From the NCBI RefSeq assembly GCF_013375935.1, contig NZ_CP056117.1, positions 3,782,001 through 3,846,000 on the forward strand: a stretch of DNA of 64,000 bases, in the 5' to 3' direction. Shown piece by piece: positions 37,646-47,958 of this stretch; the stretch's first letter is position 1; each line of letters begins with the position of its first letter. A model generated the notes under the pieces. The model saw only the letters and a list, made by a program, of their open reading frames with translations. It did not search any database and had not been told where the DNA came from. This stretch comes from Enterobacter cloacae (GTDB lineage: Bacteria > Pseudomonadota > Gammaproteobacteria > Enterobacterales > Enterobacteriaceae). Made by a program: the position numbers and the translations under genes.

Positions 37646-38541
37646 AACCACTCCCGGTTCAGCGTTTCGCTGTCTCCCAGATAGTCCAGCAGCCAGGCCA
37701 TCGCGGGCGATACGTCGCTTTGCTGCCAGGTCAGACAGCAGGCTGCGTCCGGGAAGGGATTTTCCAGCGTCAGGGCCACCCACTCCCCCGTGTCGATGCG
37801 CGGACGCGCAACGTGTACCGGCACCATCCCAACGCACAGCCCCGCGCTCAGGCAGGTGGCTGACGACTCCCAGTCCGGCGCGACTACCCGGCGCTGATTG
37901 TCCAGCAGCCAGGTAATGCGCTTGGGCAGCGAACGGGAGGTATCCTCCAGCACCAGCGACGGCCAGTTGCGTAACGTGTCGTCACTCAGCGGCCCCTCCA
38001 TCGCCGCCAGCGGGTGATCCCGCGCCACGACGCAGGTCCAGCTCAGCATGCCCATGTCGCGAAACGCGTAGCGTCCGCCAACCGGGATGGCCTGCGTGGC
38101 GCCAATCGCCATCTCTGCCCGGCCGTCCGCCAGCGCATCCCAGACCCCGTTGAACACTTCCTGCGAAACGCGCAGCTCAACGTCGGAAAAATGGCGATAA
38201 AAATCGACGATCATCTGCCGGGTACGCTCCGGCTTAACGATGTTATCCACCGCAATGGAAAGGTGTCCGCGCCAGCCGTTAGCGATCTGCTGGCACTGCT
38301 CGCGGGTGATCTGCATTTTTTTGATAACAGACCGCCCTTCTTTCAAAAACCACGCCCCGGCGGGCGTCAGTTCCACGTCGCGATGGCGCCGCTCGAACAG
38401 CGGGACCGCGAGCCACTCTTCCAGCTGACGCACCGTATAGCTGATTGCCGAGGGAACGCGGTGCAACTCCTGCGCGGCACCGGTAAAACTGCCGTTACGG
38501 GCCACGGCATCGACCACTTCAAGGGAATAATCTGACCACAT
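37630..38541 (-). CDS. punR: PunR (YdhB), LysR-type regulator
   Basis: 303-residue LysR-family activator; in E. coli it controls the purine-nucleoside transporter gene punC. The HTH is at residues 4-60 (LEVVDAVARNGSFTGAAQEL, SAISYTVRQLEEWL), followed by an effector-binding domain. The start at MWSDYSLEV is chosen over the longer frame because it matches relatives. Divergent from punC, sharing a 113-bp control region. Confidence 0.93.
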   Translation of the reverse strand: MWSDYSLEVVDAVARNGSFTGAAQELHRVPSAISYTVRQLEEWLAVPLFERRHRDVELTPAGAWFLKEGRSVIKKMQITREQCQQIANGWRGHLSIAVDNIVKPERTRQMIVDFYRHFSDVELRVSQEVFNGVWDALADGRAEMAIGATQAIPVGGRYAFRDMGMLSWTCVVARDHPLAAMEGPLSDDTLRNWPSLVLEDTSRSLPKRITWLLDNQRRVVAPDWESSATCLSAGLCVGMVPVHVARPRIDTGEWVALTLENPFPDAACCLTWQQSDVSPAMAWLLDYLGDSETLNREWLRGPA

Positions 38542-38654
38542 TTTCTGCCTGCAAAATTTTTGAATGCACTCGCCAAATATTAGCGTTTCACAAGCCGCTT
38601 TGCACTCCCTACACTCTGCGGCAACGTACACCTGCCTCCTCAGGAGAATAAATA

Positions 38655-39854
38655 GTGCAACCCAGGAAAGGATTTTTAGTCTGGCTCGGCGGCTTAAGCG
38701 TGCTGGGCTTTCTGGCAACCGACATGTATCTGCCCGCGTTCGCCGCGATGCAGGAAGATTTGCAAACCCCTGCCGCCGCCATCAGCGCCAGCCTGAGCCT
38801 GTTCCTCGCAGGCTTTGCTTTTGCGCAGCTGCTCTGGGGACCGCTGTCGGATCGTTTTGGCCGCAAGCCCGTTCTGTTGCTGGGGCTGGCGATTTTTGCC
38901 GTTGGCTGTCTGGGCATGCTGTGGGTTCGCGATGCCGCCTGGCTACTGGCGCTGCGCTTCATTCAGGCAGTCGGGGTCTGCGCCGCAGCGGTCACGTGGC
39001 AGGCGCTGGTTACCGACTATTATCCGGCCTCGCGCACTAACCGTATTTTCGCCACCATTATGCCGCTGGTTGGCCTGTCGCCGGCGCTCGCCCCGCTGCT
39101 GGGCAGCTGGATCCTGGCACACTTCGACTGGCAGGCCATTTTCGCCACGCTGTTCGCCATCACGCTGGTGCTGATGCTGCCCGCGTTTGCGCTTAAGCCT
39201 GCGCATAAAAAAGAGGCGCATCCGGACGCGAAGCCGGTCACCTTCACCTCCTTACTGCGGGCTAAGGCCTATCGCGGCAACGTGCTGATTTACGCCGCCT
39301 GCTCCGCCAGCTTCTTCGCATGGCTGACCGGTTCGCCGTTTATTCTGCATGACATGGGCTACAGCCCGGCGGCTATCGGCCTGAGCTACGTTCCGCAGAC
39401 CATCGCCTTCCTGGTGGGCGGCTACGGCTGTCGCGCCGCGCTGCAAAAATGGGAAGGCCAGCAGATGCTGCCCTGGCTGCTGGTGCTCTACGCGTTAAGC
39501 GTGATCGCGACCTGGGCCGTTGGCTTTATTCCGGGTGCCGGGCTTGCTGAAATTTTGATTCCGTTCTGCGTCATGGCGATCGCAAACGGTGCCATCTACC
39601 CTATCGTTGTGGCTCAGGCACTGCGCCCGTTCCCGCAGGCGACGGGCCGCGCTGCCGCGCTGCAAAACACCCTGCAGCTGGGTCTGTGCTTCCTGGCAAG
39701 CCTGGTGGTCTCCGCGCTGATTGCAACACCGCTGCTCACGACCACCAGCGTCATGCTGGCCACCGTTGCGCTGGCAGGTTTGGGCTATCGCATGCAGTCA
39801 TCAGCGCATCGTGAGCAGAATGAAGACGCGCGTAGAGAAACGTCGCACGCCTGA
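38655..39854 (+). CDS. punC: PunC (YdhC), MFS purine-nucleoside importer
   Basis: 399-residue Bcr/CflA-type MFS protein with 12 helices; assigned in E. coli to purine nucleoside uptake. DMYLPAF and the motif A stretch [12 protein letters not shown] are visible, as is [15 protein letters not shown] of motif C. Start is GTG at 38655 with CAGGAG upstream. Divergent from punR. Confidence 0.93.
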   Translation: MQPRKGFLVWLGGLSVLGFLATDMYLPAFAAMQEDLQTPAAAISASLSLFLAGFAFAQLLWGPLSDRFGRKPVLLLGLAIFAVGCLGMLWVRDAAWLLALRFIQAVGVCAAAVTWQALVTDYYPASRTNRIFATIMPLVGLSPALAPLLGSWILAHFDWQAIFATLFAITLVLMLPAFALKPAHKKEAHPDAKPVTFTSLLRAKAYRGNVLIYAACSASFFAWLTGSPFILHDMGYSPAAIGLSYVPQTIAFLVGGYGCRAALQKWEGQQMLPWLLVLYALSVIATWAVGFIPGAGLAEILIPFCVMAIANGAIYPIVVAQALRPFPQATGRAAALQNTLQLGLCFLASLVVSALIATPLLTTTSVMLATVALAGLGYRMQSSAHREQNEDARRETSHA

Positions 39855-39907
39855 TTGCGCAGGAAATTATGTTAAAAACCAGTGATTAGGTTGCTAACAA
39901 TTTTCTG

Positions 39908-39936
39908 TTGAATCACCAAATTTAGAGGCCTATACT
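39908..39936 (+). promoter_or_regulatory. Distal (P1) promoter of cfa
   Basis: TTGAAT (39908-39913), 17 bp, TATACT (39931-39936). The predicted start near 39943 is about 211 nt before the cfa ATG, matching the long cfa leader known in E. coli. Confidence 0.7.
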
Positions 39937-39975
39937 AAATTTGGTTCGATTAAATACGATAAATATTAAGTGTTA

Positions 39976-40000
39976 ACGGGAGCCGGAGCGCTCCCGTTTT
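39976..40000 (+). terminator. Terminator-like hairpin within the long cfa leader
   Basis: ACGGGAGC / GCTCCCGT with a 6-nt loop, followed by TTTT. It begins about 33 nt after the predicted P1 start, so it could attenuate cfa or end a short RNA of about 57 nt. Confidence 0.5.
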
Positions 40001-40043
40001 ACCATGGACGGCTTTTCGGCAAGGGAAATCTCCCTTCCTCTGT

Positions 40044-40054
40044 TCTACGTCGGA
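40044..40054 (+). promoter_or_regulatory. Putative RydC sRNA pairing site in the cfa leader
   Basis: TCTACGTCGGA lies at -110 to -100 relative to the cfa ATG and is complementary (with one G-U pair) to the RydC 5' seed as I recall it. The position equals the RydC site reported for E. coli/Salmonella cfa. Confidence 0.5.
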
Positions 40055-40107
40055 TATTAGCCTCGCGGGCATTTACCGTGAGATTTCTCACAAACCAAAA
40101 AAAGCGT

Positions 40108-40114
40108 CTACGCT
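40108..40114 (+). promoter_or_regulatory. Proximal (P2, sigma-S type) cfa promoter -10
   Basis: CTACGCT resembles the sigma-S extended -10 CTATACT. The start would be near 40121, i.e. -33 to the ATG, as for the stationary-phase promoter of E. coli cfa. Confidence 0.5.
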
Positions 40115-40153
40115 GTTTTAAGGTTCTGATCACAGCAAGGTGATGGAGAAGCT

Positions 40154-41300
<1,147 letters not shown>

Positions 41301-41302
<2 letters not shown>

Positions 41303-41335
41303 AAAAATAACCCCGGTTACCCGGGGTTATTTTTT
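41301..41335. terminator. Bidirectional terminator between cfa and ribC
   Basis: AAAAATAACCCCGG / CCGGGGTTATTTTT with TTAC loop; runs of A and T on both sides serve both convergent genes. Confidence 0.9.
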
Positions 41336-41975
41336 ATTCTTCTTCCACGGCCTTTATTATCGCCGCCTCTTTCGCCGCCAGCACGCGCTCAACGGTATCC
41401 ACGACCGCCTGGGTCTGGGGATCAATTTCGATATTCACGCGCTGCCCCAGCTTTTTTGCTCCGAGCGTTGTGCGCTGCAGCGTTTCAGGAATTAAATGCA
41501 CGCAAAAACGCGTTGGCGTCACTTCACCTACGGTCAGGCTAATCCCATCGATGCCAATAAATCCTTTATAGAGGATGTATTTCATTAATGACGGATCCTG
41601 CACCTTAAACCAGATTTGACGGTTATTTTCCGAGGTGACAATTTTCGCCACCTCTGCGGTGGTCATAATATGGCCCGACATCAGATGCCCGCCAATCTCA
41701 TCGCTAAACTTAGCCGCACGCTCGACGTTTACGATATCGCCCGGCGCAAGCTCGCCGAGGTTGGTAATGCGCAGCGTCTCTTTCATTAAATCAAAGCTGA
41801 TCCGGTTACCGTTAATTTCGGTTACCGTCAGGCAGCAGCCGTTATGCGCAATCGACGCACCGGTTTCGATGCCGTCGAGCATATATTCAGGCAGCTCAAC
41901 CACGTGAGTACGGAAATTTGGTTTTTCATCAATGGACACCACTTTGGCAGTGCCCTGCACAATACCAGTAAACAT
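41334..41975 (-). CDS. ribC: Riboflavin synthase alpha chain
   Basis: 213 residues, the E. coli length. Dismutates two 6,7-dimethyl-8-ribityllumazines to make riboflavin. Two homologous lumazine-binding domains (residues 1-97 and 98-190) start [12 protein letters not shown] and [11 protein letters not shown]; the two substrate-binding stretches are [13 protein letters not shown] and [11 protein letters not shown]. Divergent from mdtK. No FMN riboswitch-like element is seen upstream. Confidence 0.96.
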   Translation of the reverse strand: MFTGIVQGTAKVVSIDEKPNFRTHVVELPEYMLDGIETGASIAHNGCCLTVTEINGNRISFDLMKETLRITNLGELAPGDIVNVERAAKFSDEIGGHLMSGHIMTTAEVAKIVTSENNRQIWFKVQDPSLMKYILYKGFIGIDGISLTVGEVTPTRFCVHLIPETLQRTTLGAKKLGQRVNIEIDPQTQAVVDTVERVLAAKEAAIIKAVEEE

Positions 41976-42200
41976 GCTTACAGCTCCTGTTCATTCCGGA
42001 CGGCGATTACGCCGTTTAATCCCACCACAATAACAGTTGAAAAAACAGGTTGCCAGCGATGCGCAATTTCTGACGTTTTTTTCACTAGATAATTAGTTAA
42101 ACCCCGCTACAATAGCTGGCATCCCTCTGTTTTTTCTTCTTGCTGCCAGTTACGGCGGCCTTTTTAGTCTCTCAAATAACTACAATACAAAGGTGTTCAC

Positions 42201-43574
42201 GTGCAGAAGTATATGATCGAAGCGCGTCAGTTATTGGCACTGGCAATACCGGTGATCGTCGCGCAGGTAGCCCAAACCGCAATGGGATTTGTGGATACGG
42301 TGATGGCCGGTGGGTACAGCGCCACCGATATGGCCGCCGTGGCGATCGGAACCTCAATCTGGCTTCCGGCCATTCTGTTTGGCCACGGCCTGCTGCTGGC
42401 GCTGACGCCAGTTATTGCGCAGCTCAACGGCTCTGGCCGACGCGAGCGCGTGGCCCATCAGGTTCGCCAGGGCTTCTGGCTGGCCGGGATTGCCTCCATT
42501 CTGATTATGATTGTCCTGTGGAACGCCGGGTATATCATCCGCGCTATGCATAATATCGACCCGGCGCTGGCGGATAAGGCGGTAGGTTATCTGCGCGCCC
42601 TGCTCTGGGGCGCGCCCGGCTATCTGTTCTTCCAGGTGGCGCGCAACCAGTGTGAAGGGCTGGCAAAAACCAAACCGGGCATGGTGATGGGCTTTATCGG
42701 CCTGCTGGTCAACATTCCTGTGAACTACATCTTCATCTACGGCCATTTTGGCATGCCGGAACTCGGCGGCGTAGGCTGTGGCGTGGCGACGGCAGCGGTG
42801 TACTGGGTGATGTTTGGCTGCATGCTCACCTACATCAAACATGCACGCTCCATGCGCGACATTCGTAACGACACCGCCTTCAGCACGCCTGACTGGTCGA
42901 TGATGACCCGCCTTACCCAGCTGGGTCTGCCTATTGCGCTGGCGCTGTTCTTTGAAGTGACGCTGTTTGCCGTCGTCGCCCTGCTGGTTTCGCCACTGGG
43001 CATTATTGACGTGGCAGGTCACCAGATCGCCCTGAACTTCAGCTCGCTGATGTTCGTTCTGCCGATGTCGCTGGCCGCTTCGGTGACGATCCGCGTGGGC
43101 TTCCGTCTGGGACAAGGCTCAACGCTGGATGCACAAACGGCGGCCCGCACCGGGCTGGGCGTCGGCGTCTGCATGGCGGTCTGTACCGCGCTCTTCACCG
43201 TGCTGCTGAGAGAGCAAATCGCCCTGCTCTACAACGATAATCCGGAGGTGGTGACGCTCGCATCGCACCTGATGCTGCTGGCTGCCCTGTACCAGATCTC
43301 TGACTCCATCCAGGTCATCGGCAGCGGCGTGCTGCGCGGTTATAAAGATACGCGCTCCATCTTCTTTATCACCTTTATTGCGTACTGGGTGCTCGGTTTA
43401 CCCTGCGGGTACATTCTGGCGCTGACGGATCTGGTCGTAGACCGCATGGGGCCAGCTGGGTTCTGGATGGGCTTTATCATCGGCTTAACCTCGGCGGCCA
43501 TTATGATGATGCTGCGCATGCGCTTCCTGCAACGTCAGCCGTCCGCGGTGATTTTGCAGCGCGCTGCACGTTAA
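42201..43574 (+). CDS. mdtK: MdtK (NorM), MATE-family multidrug exporter
   Basis: 457 residues, the E. coli length. Twelve-helix cation/drug antiporter exporting fluoroquinolones and cationic dyes in E. coli. [19 protein letters not shown] and its internal repeat-like partner around residue 260 ([17 protein letters not shown]) mark the two MatE halves. TACAAT at 42108-42113 may be its -10, giving a leader of about 80 nt. Confidence 0.96.
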   Translation: MQKYMIEARQLLALAIPVIVAQVAQTAMGFVDTVMAGGYSATDMAAVAIGTSIWLPAILFGHGLLLALTPVIAQLNGSGRRERVAHQVRQGFWLAGIASILIMIVLWNAGYIIRAMHNIDPALADKAVGYLRALLWGAPGYLFFQVARNQCEGLAKTKPGMVMGFIGLLVNIPVNYIFIYGHFGMPELGGVGCGVATAAVYWVMFGCMLTYIKHARSMRDIRNDTAFSTPDWSMMTRLTQLGLPIALALFFEVTLFAVVALLVSPLGIIDVAGHQIALNFSSLMFVLPMSLAASVTIRVGFRLGQGSTLDAQTAARTGLGVGVCMAVCTALFTVLLREQIALLYNDNPEVVTLASHLMLLAALYQISDSIQVIGSGVLRGYKDTRSIFFITFIAYWVLGLPCGYILALTDLVVDRMGPAGFWMGFIIGLTSAAIMMMLRMRFLQRQPSAVILQRAAR

Positions 43575-43581
43575 ACACGCG

Positions 43582-43606
43582 GTAGCCGCCGGATGGCGGC
43601 TACTTT
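43582..43606 (+). terminator. mdtK terminator
   Basis: GTAGCCGCC / GGCGGCTAC, a perfect 9-bp stem with GGAT loop, followed by TTTCT. Confidence 0.7.
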
Positions 43607-43670
43607 CTCTTCACTTTGCGCGGTAATGAAGCAATCGCGTGAAATCAGAGAGAAAAATGCGTTTTCCCTC

Positions 43671-43699
43671 TTGCCACCATGGTGCTGTGCCGCTAATAT
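43671..43699 (+). promoter_or_regulatory. Promoter of the tRNA-Val pair
   Basis: TTGCCA (43671-43676), 17 bp, TAATAT (43694-43699), followed by a GC-rich discriminator typical of stringently controlled stable RNA genes. Confidence 0.7.
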
Positions 43700-43727
43700 T
43701 CGTCCCCGTTGTCACCGACAACACGTT

Positions 43728-43804
43728 GCGTTCATAGCTCAGTTGGTTAGAGCACCACCTTGACATGGTGGGGGTCGTTGGTTCGAGTCCAATTGAACGC
43801 ACCA
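43728..43804 (+). tRNA. valV: tRNA-Val (GAC)
   Basis: 77 nt including encoded CCA. The acceptor arm GCGTTCA pairs with TGAACGC; anticodon GAC at 43762-43764; T-loop GTTCGAGTCC. Nearly identical to E. coli valV and in the same position after mdtK. Confidence 0.98.
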
Positions 43805-43808
43805 TTCT

Positions 43809-43885
43809 GCGTCCGTAGCTCAGTTGGTTAGAGCACCACCTTGACATGGTGGGGGTCGGTGGTTCGAGTCCACTCGGACGCACCA
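43809..43885 (+). tRNA. valW: tRNA-Val (GAC)
   Basis: 77 nt including CCA, 4 bp after the first copy. The acceptor arm GCGTCCG pairs with CGGACGC; the anticodon arm is identical to the first copy, while T-arm and acceptor stem differ by compensated changes. Confidence 0.98.
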
Positions 43886-43904
43886 TTTCAGTTCTGAAAT
43901 GGTG
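43881..43904 (+). terminator. Hairpin starting in the valW CCA end
   Basis: CACCATTTCAG / CTGAAATGGTG, a perfect 11-bp inverted repeat with a 2-nt centre, the left arm of which includes the tRNA 3' CACCA. AT-rich sequence follows. A probable terminator or processing stem. Confidence 0.55.
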
Positions 43905-44007
43905 CAAATTTCCTCTTCTGAATATCTTAATTTCTCCCTTCATTGAATGACTTAGCCTTTCTCCTGCTACGCTTGTTATATGGTTCAGAAACGCAGGAAC
44001 GCTTTCG

Positions 44008-45603
44008 ATGAAAAAAATTGCCATTATCGGCTCAGGCCCAACAGGGATTTACACCTTCTACTCTCTTCTTGGCAACGCAGCGCCACTGTCCGTCACCGTG
44101 TTTGAGAAAGCAGACCAGCCCGGCGTCGGTATGCCCTACAGCGATGAGGATAACTCCCGGCTGATGCTGGCGAATATCGCCAGTATTGAAATCCCGCCCA
44201 TTTTTATCAGCTACCTCGACTGGCTAAAGCAGCAAAATGCAGCTCACCTTGCCCGCTATGGCGTCGACAAAGAGACGCTGCACGACCGGCAGTTCCTGCC
44301 GCGCGTTTTGCTGGGTGAATATTTTCACGATCGGTTTCTTGCCGTTGTCGCAGAGGCAAAAAAGGCGGGATTTCACGTCGAGGTTCATCCCAACGCTGAA
44401 GTCACGGATATCAAGGCTGACGCAGACGGCGTGGCTCTTTCAGTGAACGATGCTCCGTTCTCCAGGAGGTTTGATCTTGCCGTGGTCGCCACCGGTCACG
44501 TCTGGCCGGATGAAGAGGAAGCCACCCGCACCTTTTTCCCAAGCCCATGGTCAGGACTGATGGACGCGGAGATCCGCCCCTGCGAAGTGGGGATCATGGG
44601 CACGTCCCTCAGCGGGCTGGACGCGGCCATGGCGGTCGTGATGCAGCATGGTCAGTTTACCGGGGAGCAGTTCATTCTGAATAAGGGCAGCGAGGCGTTA
44701 AAAATCGTGCTGATGTCCCGCACCGGCGTGCTGCCGGAGGCCGACTTTTACTGCCCCATCCCTTACGAGCCGCTGTCCGTATTAACCGAGGCCGTGGCTG
44801 AGAGCGAAATAGCAAAAGGGCCGGACGGACTGCTTGACCGCATTTTTGCGCTGATGGTGAAAGAGCTTGAGCGTGCCGATCCGCAGTGGTGCCGGGCAAT
44901 CTCCCTAAGCACGCTGAATGCCGACACGCTTCGCGATGTCTGGTTTGAGGATCGCAAAAAGCACGGGCCGTTCACATGGGCCGAAGCGAACCTTAAAGAA
45001 GTGGAGCGAAATAAGCGCGAAAAACGTACCGTCGCCTGGCGCTACACCGTGCTACGCCTGCATGAGGTGGTTCAGGCGATTGTCCCTTTACTGAACGAAC
45101 GGGACAGAGCGCGGTTTAAGTCCGGGCTGGAACGCGTGTTTATTGATAACTATGCCGCTATACCCCCGCAGTCTATCCGCCGGCTGCTGGCGCTGCGTGA
45201 AGCGGGGATTGTTAGCGTGGTTACGCTCGGGGATGATTACGATCTGGATATCGGCAGCGATCAAACCGTCATCACCACGAAAGAAAAGAGTTATCGCTTT
45301 GACGTGTTTATCGACGCGCGCGGGCAAAAGCCGCTCAAAAATAAGCATATTCCCTTCCCGACGCTGCGCAAACAGCTTGAGGAAACCGGCGATGAGATAC
45401 CGGACGTTGGGGAAGACTACACGCTGCTGGCACCAGCGTCTCTGCGCGGGCGTATAGCCTTCGGGGCGATTCCGTGGCTGATGCACGATCGTCCGTTTGT
45501 ACAGGGGTTGTCAGAGTGTGCTGAAATTGGTCAGGCGATGGCGAAGGCGGCGGTAAATCCCGCGTCGGGAGTGCGCCGCAGGTTACCTTTTGCGGAGTAT
45601 TAA
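44008..45603 (+). CDS. ydhS: YdhS, FAD/NAD(P)-binding protein
   Basis: 531-residue protein of the FAD-NAD(P)-binding (HI0933/COG4529-like) family; reaction unknown. It starts with the dinucleotide-binding motif KKIAIIGSGPTGIYT, and the family stretches MPYSDEDNSRLMLANIASIEIPP, VVATGHVWPDEEEATR and GIMGTSLSGLDAAMAV are present. K-12 YdhS has 534 residues. In K-12 it is followed by the ydhTUXWVY oxidoreductase genes; these are absent here and ydhR is also missing before it. Confidence 0.92.
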   Translation: MKKIAIIGSGPTGIYTFYSLLGNAAPLSVTVFEKADQPGVGMPYSDEDNSRLMLANIASIEIPPIFISYLDWLKQQNAAHLARYGVDKETLHDRQFLPRVLLGEYFHDRFLAVVAEAKKAGFHVEVHPNAEVTDIKADADGVALSVNDAPFSRRFDLAVVATGHVWPDEEEATRTFFPSPWSGLMDAEIRPCEVGIMGTSLSGLDAAMAVVMQHGQFTGEQFILNKGSEALKIVLMSRTGVLPEADFYCPIPYEPLSVLTEAVAESEIAKGPDGLLDRIFALMVKELERADPQWCRAISLSTLNADTLRDVWFEDRKKHGPFTWAEANLKEVERNKREKRTVAWRYTVLRLHEVVQAIVPLLNERDRARFKSGLERVFIDNYAAIPPQSIRRLLALREAGIVSVVTLGDDYDLDIGSDQTVITTKEKSYRFDVFIDARGQKPLKNKHIPFPTLRKQLEETGDEIPDVGEDYTLLAPASLRGRIAFGAIPWLMHDRPFVQGLSECAEIGQAMAKAAVNPASGVRRRLPFAEY

Positions 45604-45630
45604 CAAGGCATCCCTGCCCTGAGCGTCGGA

Positions 45631-46266
45631 TTACTCGAAGTACACTTCCGGGTTTTCCGACAGCGATACGAACGTTTTGGTGTTCTTGTCCAGGGCAAGA
45701 ATTTTGCCGCTTTCAATATCATACACCCAGCCGTGCAGGCGAATAGCGTTGTTGCGCAGGCCTACCGCCACGGACGGATGGGTCTTGATGTTGCTCAGCT
45801 GCGCAAAAACGTTCTCCTGCACCATCGCATTCACTTTGTCGATCGGCTTATCCCAGGCTTTCTTCTCTACCACCGCTTTTGCCGCATCGGAATAGCGCAG
45901 CCAGTGGGAAACGGCCGGCATTGGCTCCAGATCGGCGTTATCAGCAATCGCCTTCATCGCACCGCAGTTTGAGTGGCCGCAGATAACGATGTCGGTTACG
46001 CCCAGCGCCACCACCGCGTACTCGATTGTCGCAGAGACACCGCCTGGCTCCGGCCCGAACGGAGGCACGATATTGCCGGCGTTTCGAATGACAAAGAGCT
46101 GTCCTGGCTCTTGCTGGGTAACCAGTTCCGGGACCAGACGGCTGTCGGAGCAGGAGATGAACAGCGCTTTGGGATTCTGACTGGACGCTAAACTACGAAA
46201 GAGCTCTTTACGTTGCGGGAAAATCTCTTTTTGAAAGCTGAGAAAACCTTCAATGATATGTTGCAT
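45631..46266 (-). CDS. Beta-class carbonic anhydrase (CynT-like)
   Basis: 211-residue zinc enzyme interconverting CO2 and bicarbonate. Zinc ligands are visible as Cys39 and Asp41 in CSDSR and His98 and Cys101 in GHSNC. It resembles CynT (MxxIIEGFLxFQ start, PAVSHWLRY) more than Can, but no cyanase genes are near. The start at MQHIIEG (46266) is preferred because the Shine-Dalgarno-like AGAG is too close to the ATG at 46272. Same strand as the gene upstream, 72 bp away. Confidence 0.9.
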   Translation of the reverse strand: MQHIIEGFLSFQKEIFPQRKELFRSLASSQNPKALFISCSDSRLVPELVTQQEPGQLFVIRNAGNIVPPFGPEPGGVSATIEYAVVALGVTDIVICGHSNCGAMKAIADNADLEPMPAVSHWLRYSDAAKAVVEKKAWDKPIDKVNAMVQENVFAQLSNIKTHPSVAVGLRNNAIRLHGWVYDIESGKILALDKNTKTFVSLSENPEVYFE

Positions 46267-46338
46267 AGCCATTTCTCTTTTATCTGTTTTAGTTTAGGTA
46301 TGATCGCGATCACACTCGTAAAATTTAACCACCGTGCC

Positions 46339-47121
46339 TTAGCGGAGACAAGCAATATATTTCTGGCCCGACCGCTGGACTATCTCATCCGCGTTCGCCG
46401 CTATGTTTTGCCCCTCAAACGCCCCGTACAGGCGCGCAAACTTTTTCCCCGTAAGCCTGCGGGTCACGGACTCGACGGTGCTGGCAGGCAGCGGCAGCAT
46501 ATTCGGATAGCTCCACATGAACGACACGGCGTCTTTACCCGGCGTAACCTGCAAAATGTCCCCCGCCAGCAACACGCCCTCCCCCGACTGCCAGTGCAGC
46601 ACCGTGCCGCCGGCAAAATGGCCGCCAAGCCGCAGCAGGGTCACTGACGGCATAATTTCAAGAGCGTCGTCTTCCCAGAAGCGTATCGCCGGGCTGTCGC
46701 GCATTACCCACTGCCGATCGCTGGCGTGAAGGTAGATCGGTGCGTTAAACGCCCCGGCCCACTCCTGCATGGTGGTGTAGTAATGCGGATGCGAAATCGC
46801 GATCGCGCTAATTCCGCCGAGCGCTTCAACCAGCGTTCTGGTGGCCGGATCGAGGTTGGCGATGCAGTCCCACAAGATATTGCCGTGCGGCGTGCGCAGC
46901 AGGATTGCCCGCTGGTTGATGGCAAAGGACGGTACGGTTTTGATGCTGAACAGATGGGGCTCCAGCTGCTGCCATTTGTTTACGTGCGTGGTAATAAGGC
47001 TGTTGTAATCTATCCATGCCTGCCCCGTTACCGGGACATACTGACGCTCATCGTCGCAAACTGGACAGTTAATGGGCTGTTCATCGTAAGCGGTACCGCA
47101 GGTTTTACAGAGCGTAATCAT
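46339..47121 (-). CDS. Metallo-beta-lactamase-fold protein with N-terminal zinc ribbon
   Basis: 260 residues. A zinc-ribbon-like start (Cys5-x2-Cys8 and Cys19-x2-Cys22) is followed by an MBL-fold domain: HPHYYT at residues 111-116 (two His, but the Asp of HxHxDH is absent), GGHFAGGT (His168) and LLAGDILQV (Asp188). The ribbon suggests protein or nucleic-acid contact, or a rubredoxin-like metal site. Function not known; degenerate motif leaves activity open. Divergent from the 46-residue gene at 47246. Confidence 0.8.
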   Translation of the reverse strand: MITLCKTCGTAYDEQPINCPVCDDERQYVPVTGQAWIDYNSLITTHVNKWQQLEPHLFSIKTVPSFAINQRAILLRTPHGNILWDCIANLDPATRTLVEALGGISAIAISHPHYYTTMQEWAGAFNAPIYLHASDRQWVMRDSPAIRFWEDDALEIMPSVTLLRLGGHFAGGTVLHWQSGEGVLLAGDILQVTPGKDAVSFMWSYPNMLPLPASTVESVTRRLTGKKFARLYGAFEGQNIAANADEIVQRSGQKYIACLR

Positions 47122-47204
47122 CAGCTTTCCTCAGCAATAAAGCTCTGAGTATGGCAGGGATTATCCTTATGTGCTGCGAGGTGCACTGCCCGGTTTTTTT
47201 GGCT

Positions 47205-47210
47205 TATACT
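47205..47210 (+). promoter_or_regulatory. -10 hexamer upstream of the 46-residue gene
   Basis: TATACT, 35 bp before the ATG at 47246 and preceded by a T-run; no matching -35 is seen. Confidence 0.4.
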
Positions 47211-47245
47211 CTGCCGGTATCAAAAACTGAAAACGCAGGTGCCAC

Positions 47246-47386
47246 ATGGAAATTGATCTCGATAACTTAGTCTTTAACGGGCTGGATGAAGCAGAAGAGC
47301 GTAACGCGGAACGTCTTGACGACGCGGATAAAAAAGCCCAGGCGATCGTCGCCGATGACGACTGCGGCGATGCCTGCAAGATCTGA
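47246..47386 (+). CDS. 46-residue acidic protein with C-terminal Cys pair
   Basis: MEIDLDNLVFNGLDEAEERN, continuing to a CGDACKI end; strongly acidic in Asp and Glu, no signal peptide or membrane segment. AGGTG before the ATG, a TATACT -10 and a strong terminator seven bases after the stop all indicate a real small gene. I do not recognise the family. The C-x3-C pair may bind metal or form a disulfide. It is divergent from the zinc-ribbon MBL gene. Confidence 0.75.
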   Translation: MEIDLDNLVFNGLDEAEERNAERLDDADKKAQAIVADDDCGDACKI

Positions 47387-47392
47387 ATACAG

Positions 47393-47419
47393 AGCACCGG
47401 CCATGCCGGTGCTTTTTTT
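47393..47419 (+). terminator. Terminator after the 46-residue gene
   Basis: AGCACCGGC / GCCGGTGCT with a 3-nt loop, followed by seven T. It also lies at the 3' end of the convergent HbpS-like gene. Confidence 0.9.
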
Positions 47420-47424
47420 ATGAA

Positions 47425-47904
47425 TTACTGTCCGGCCCCGTCAATGGCCGCCTGGGCACAGGCTTCATCAAGATGACCGCCCGGCGCGCCGCCGATGCCA
47501 ATCGCCCCAATCACCTCATCGCCCTCTTTTATCGGTAAACCACCCGCCAGCAGCAGGAAGCCGGGAACATCACGCATATTCTGCGCGCCCGCGTTAGTCT
47601 GTGCAGCTTCCATTACCTTACCTGACGCGTTTTTCGTACTCAGCGCGGTATAGGCCTTCATTTCGCTGGCTTTTACCGTATGTGGGCCAGCGTTATCCGT
47701 GCGCTGCACTGCCTTAACAACCCCTGCGCGGTCAACCACGGTCACCGTAACCTGATAGTGCTTTGCCATACAGGCCTGAACGGCAGACGTTGCCAGCGCG
47801 TTAGCCTGTGCCAGAGAGAGGCTTTTCTGATTCAGCGCATCCGCCCGTGCAGCCAGGCTTACGCTACCCGCGACCAGTGCCGCCACCATCAATACTTTTT
47901 TCAT
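47425..47904 (-). CDS. Exported GlcG/HbpS-family (DUF336) protein
   Basis: 159 residues with a Sec signal peptide (MKKVLMVAALVAGSVSLAARADA) and a GlcG/HbpS domain: VTVTVVDRAGVVKAVQRTDNAGP, STKNASGKVMEAAQ and PIKEGDEVIGAIGIGGAPGGHLDE. Family members include haem-binding HbpS, which controls the SenS kinase in Streptomyces. The ATG at 47904 has GAGGA at good spacing and gives a clean signal peptide. Follows the response regulator gene by 89 bp on the same strand, with an inverted repeat in the gap. Confidence 0.88.
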   Translation of the reverse strand: MKKVLMVAALVAGSVSLAARADALNQKSLSLAQANALATSAVQACMAKHYQVTVTVVDRAGVVKAVQRTDNAGPHTVKASEMKAYTALSTKNASGKVMEAAQTNAGAQNMRDVPGFLLLAGGLPIKEGDEVIGAIGIGGAPGGHLDEACAQAAIDGAGQ

Positions 47905-47958
47905 TGCACTTCCTCGAGTGTTGGGAGACAACCCGAGATTACTGAAGCGCGCGTCTAC

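Noticed and set aside
41976..42200. Search for an FMN riboswitch near ribC
   Set aside because: No RFN-type conserved stretches are visible; in enterobacteria the element precedes ribB, not this gene.
43611..44024. 137-codon minus-strand frame covering both tRNA-Val genes, with repeated GLEPPTPTMSRWCSNQLSY text
   Set aside because: It is the antisense of the two tRNAs, and the repeated peptide comes from their near-identical sequence. This is a well-known false ORF.
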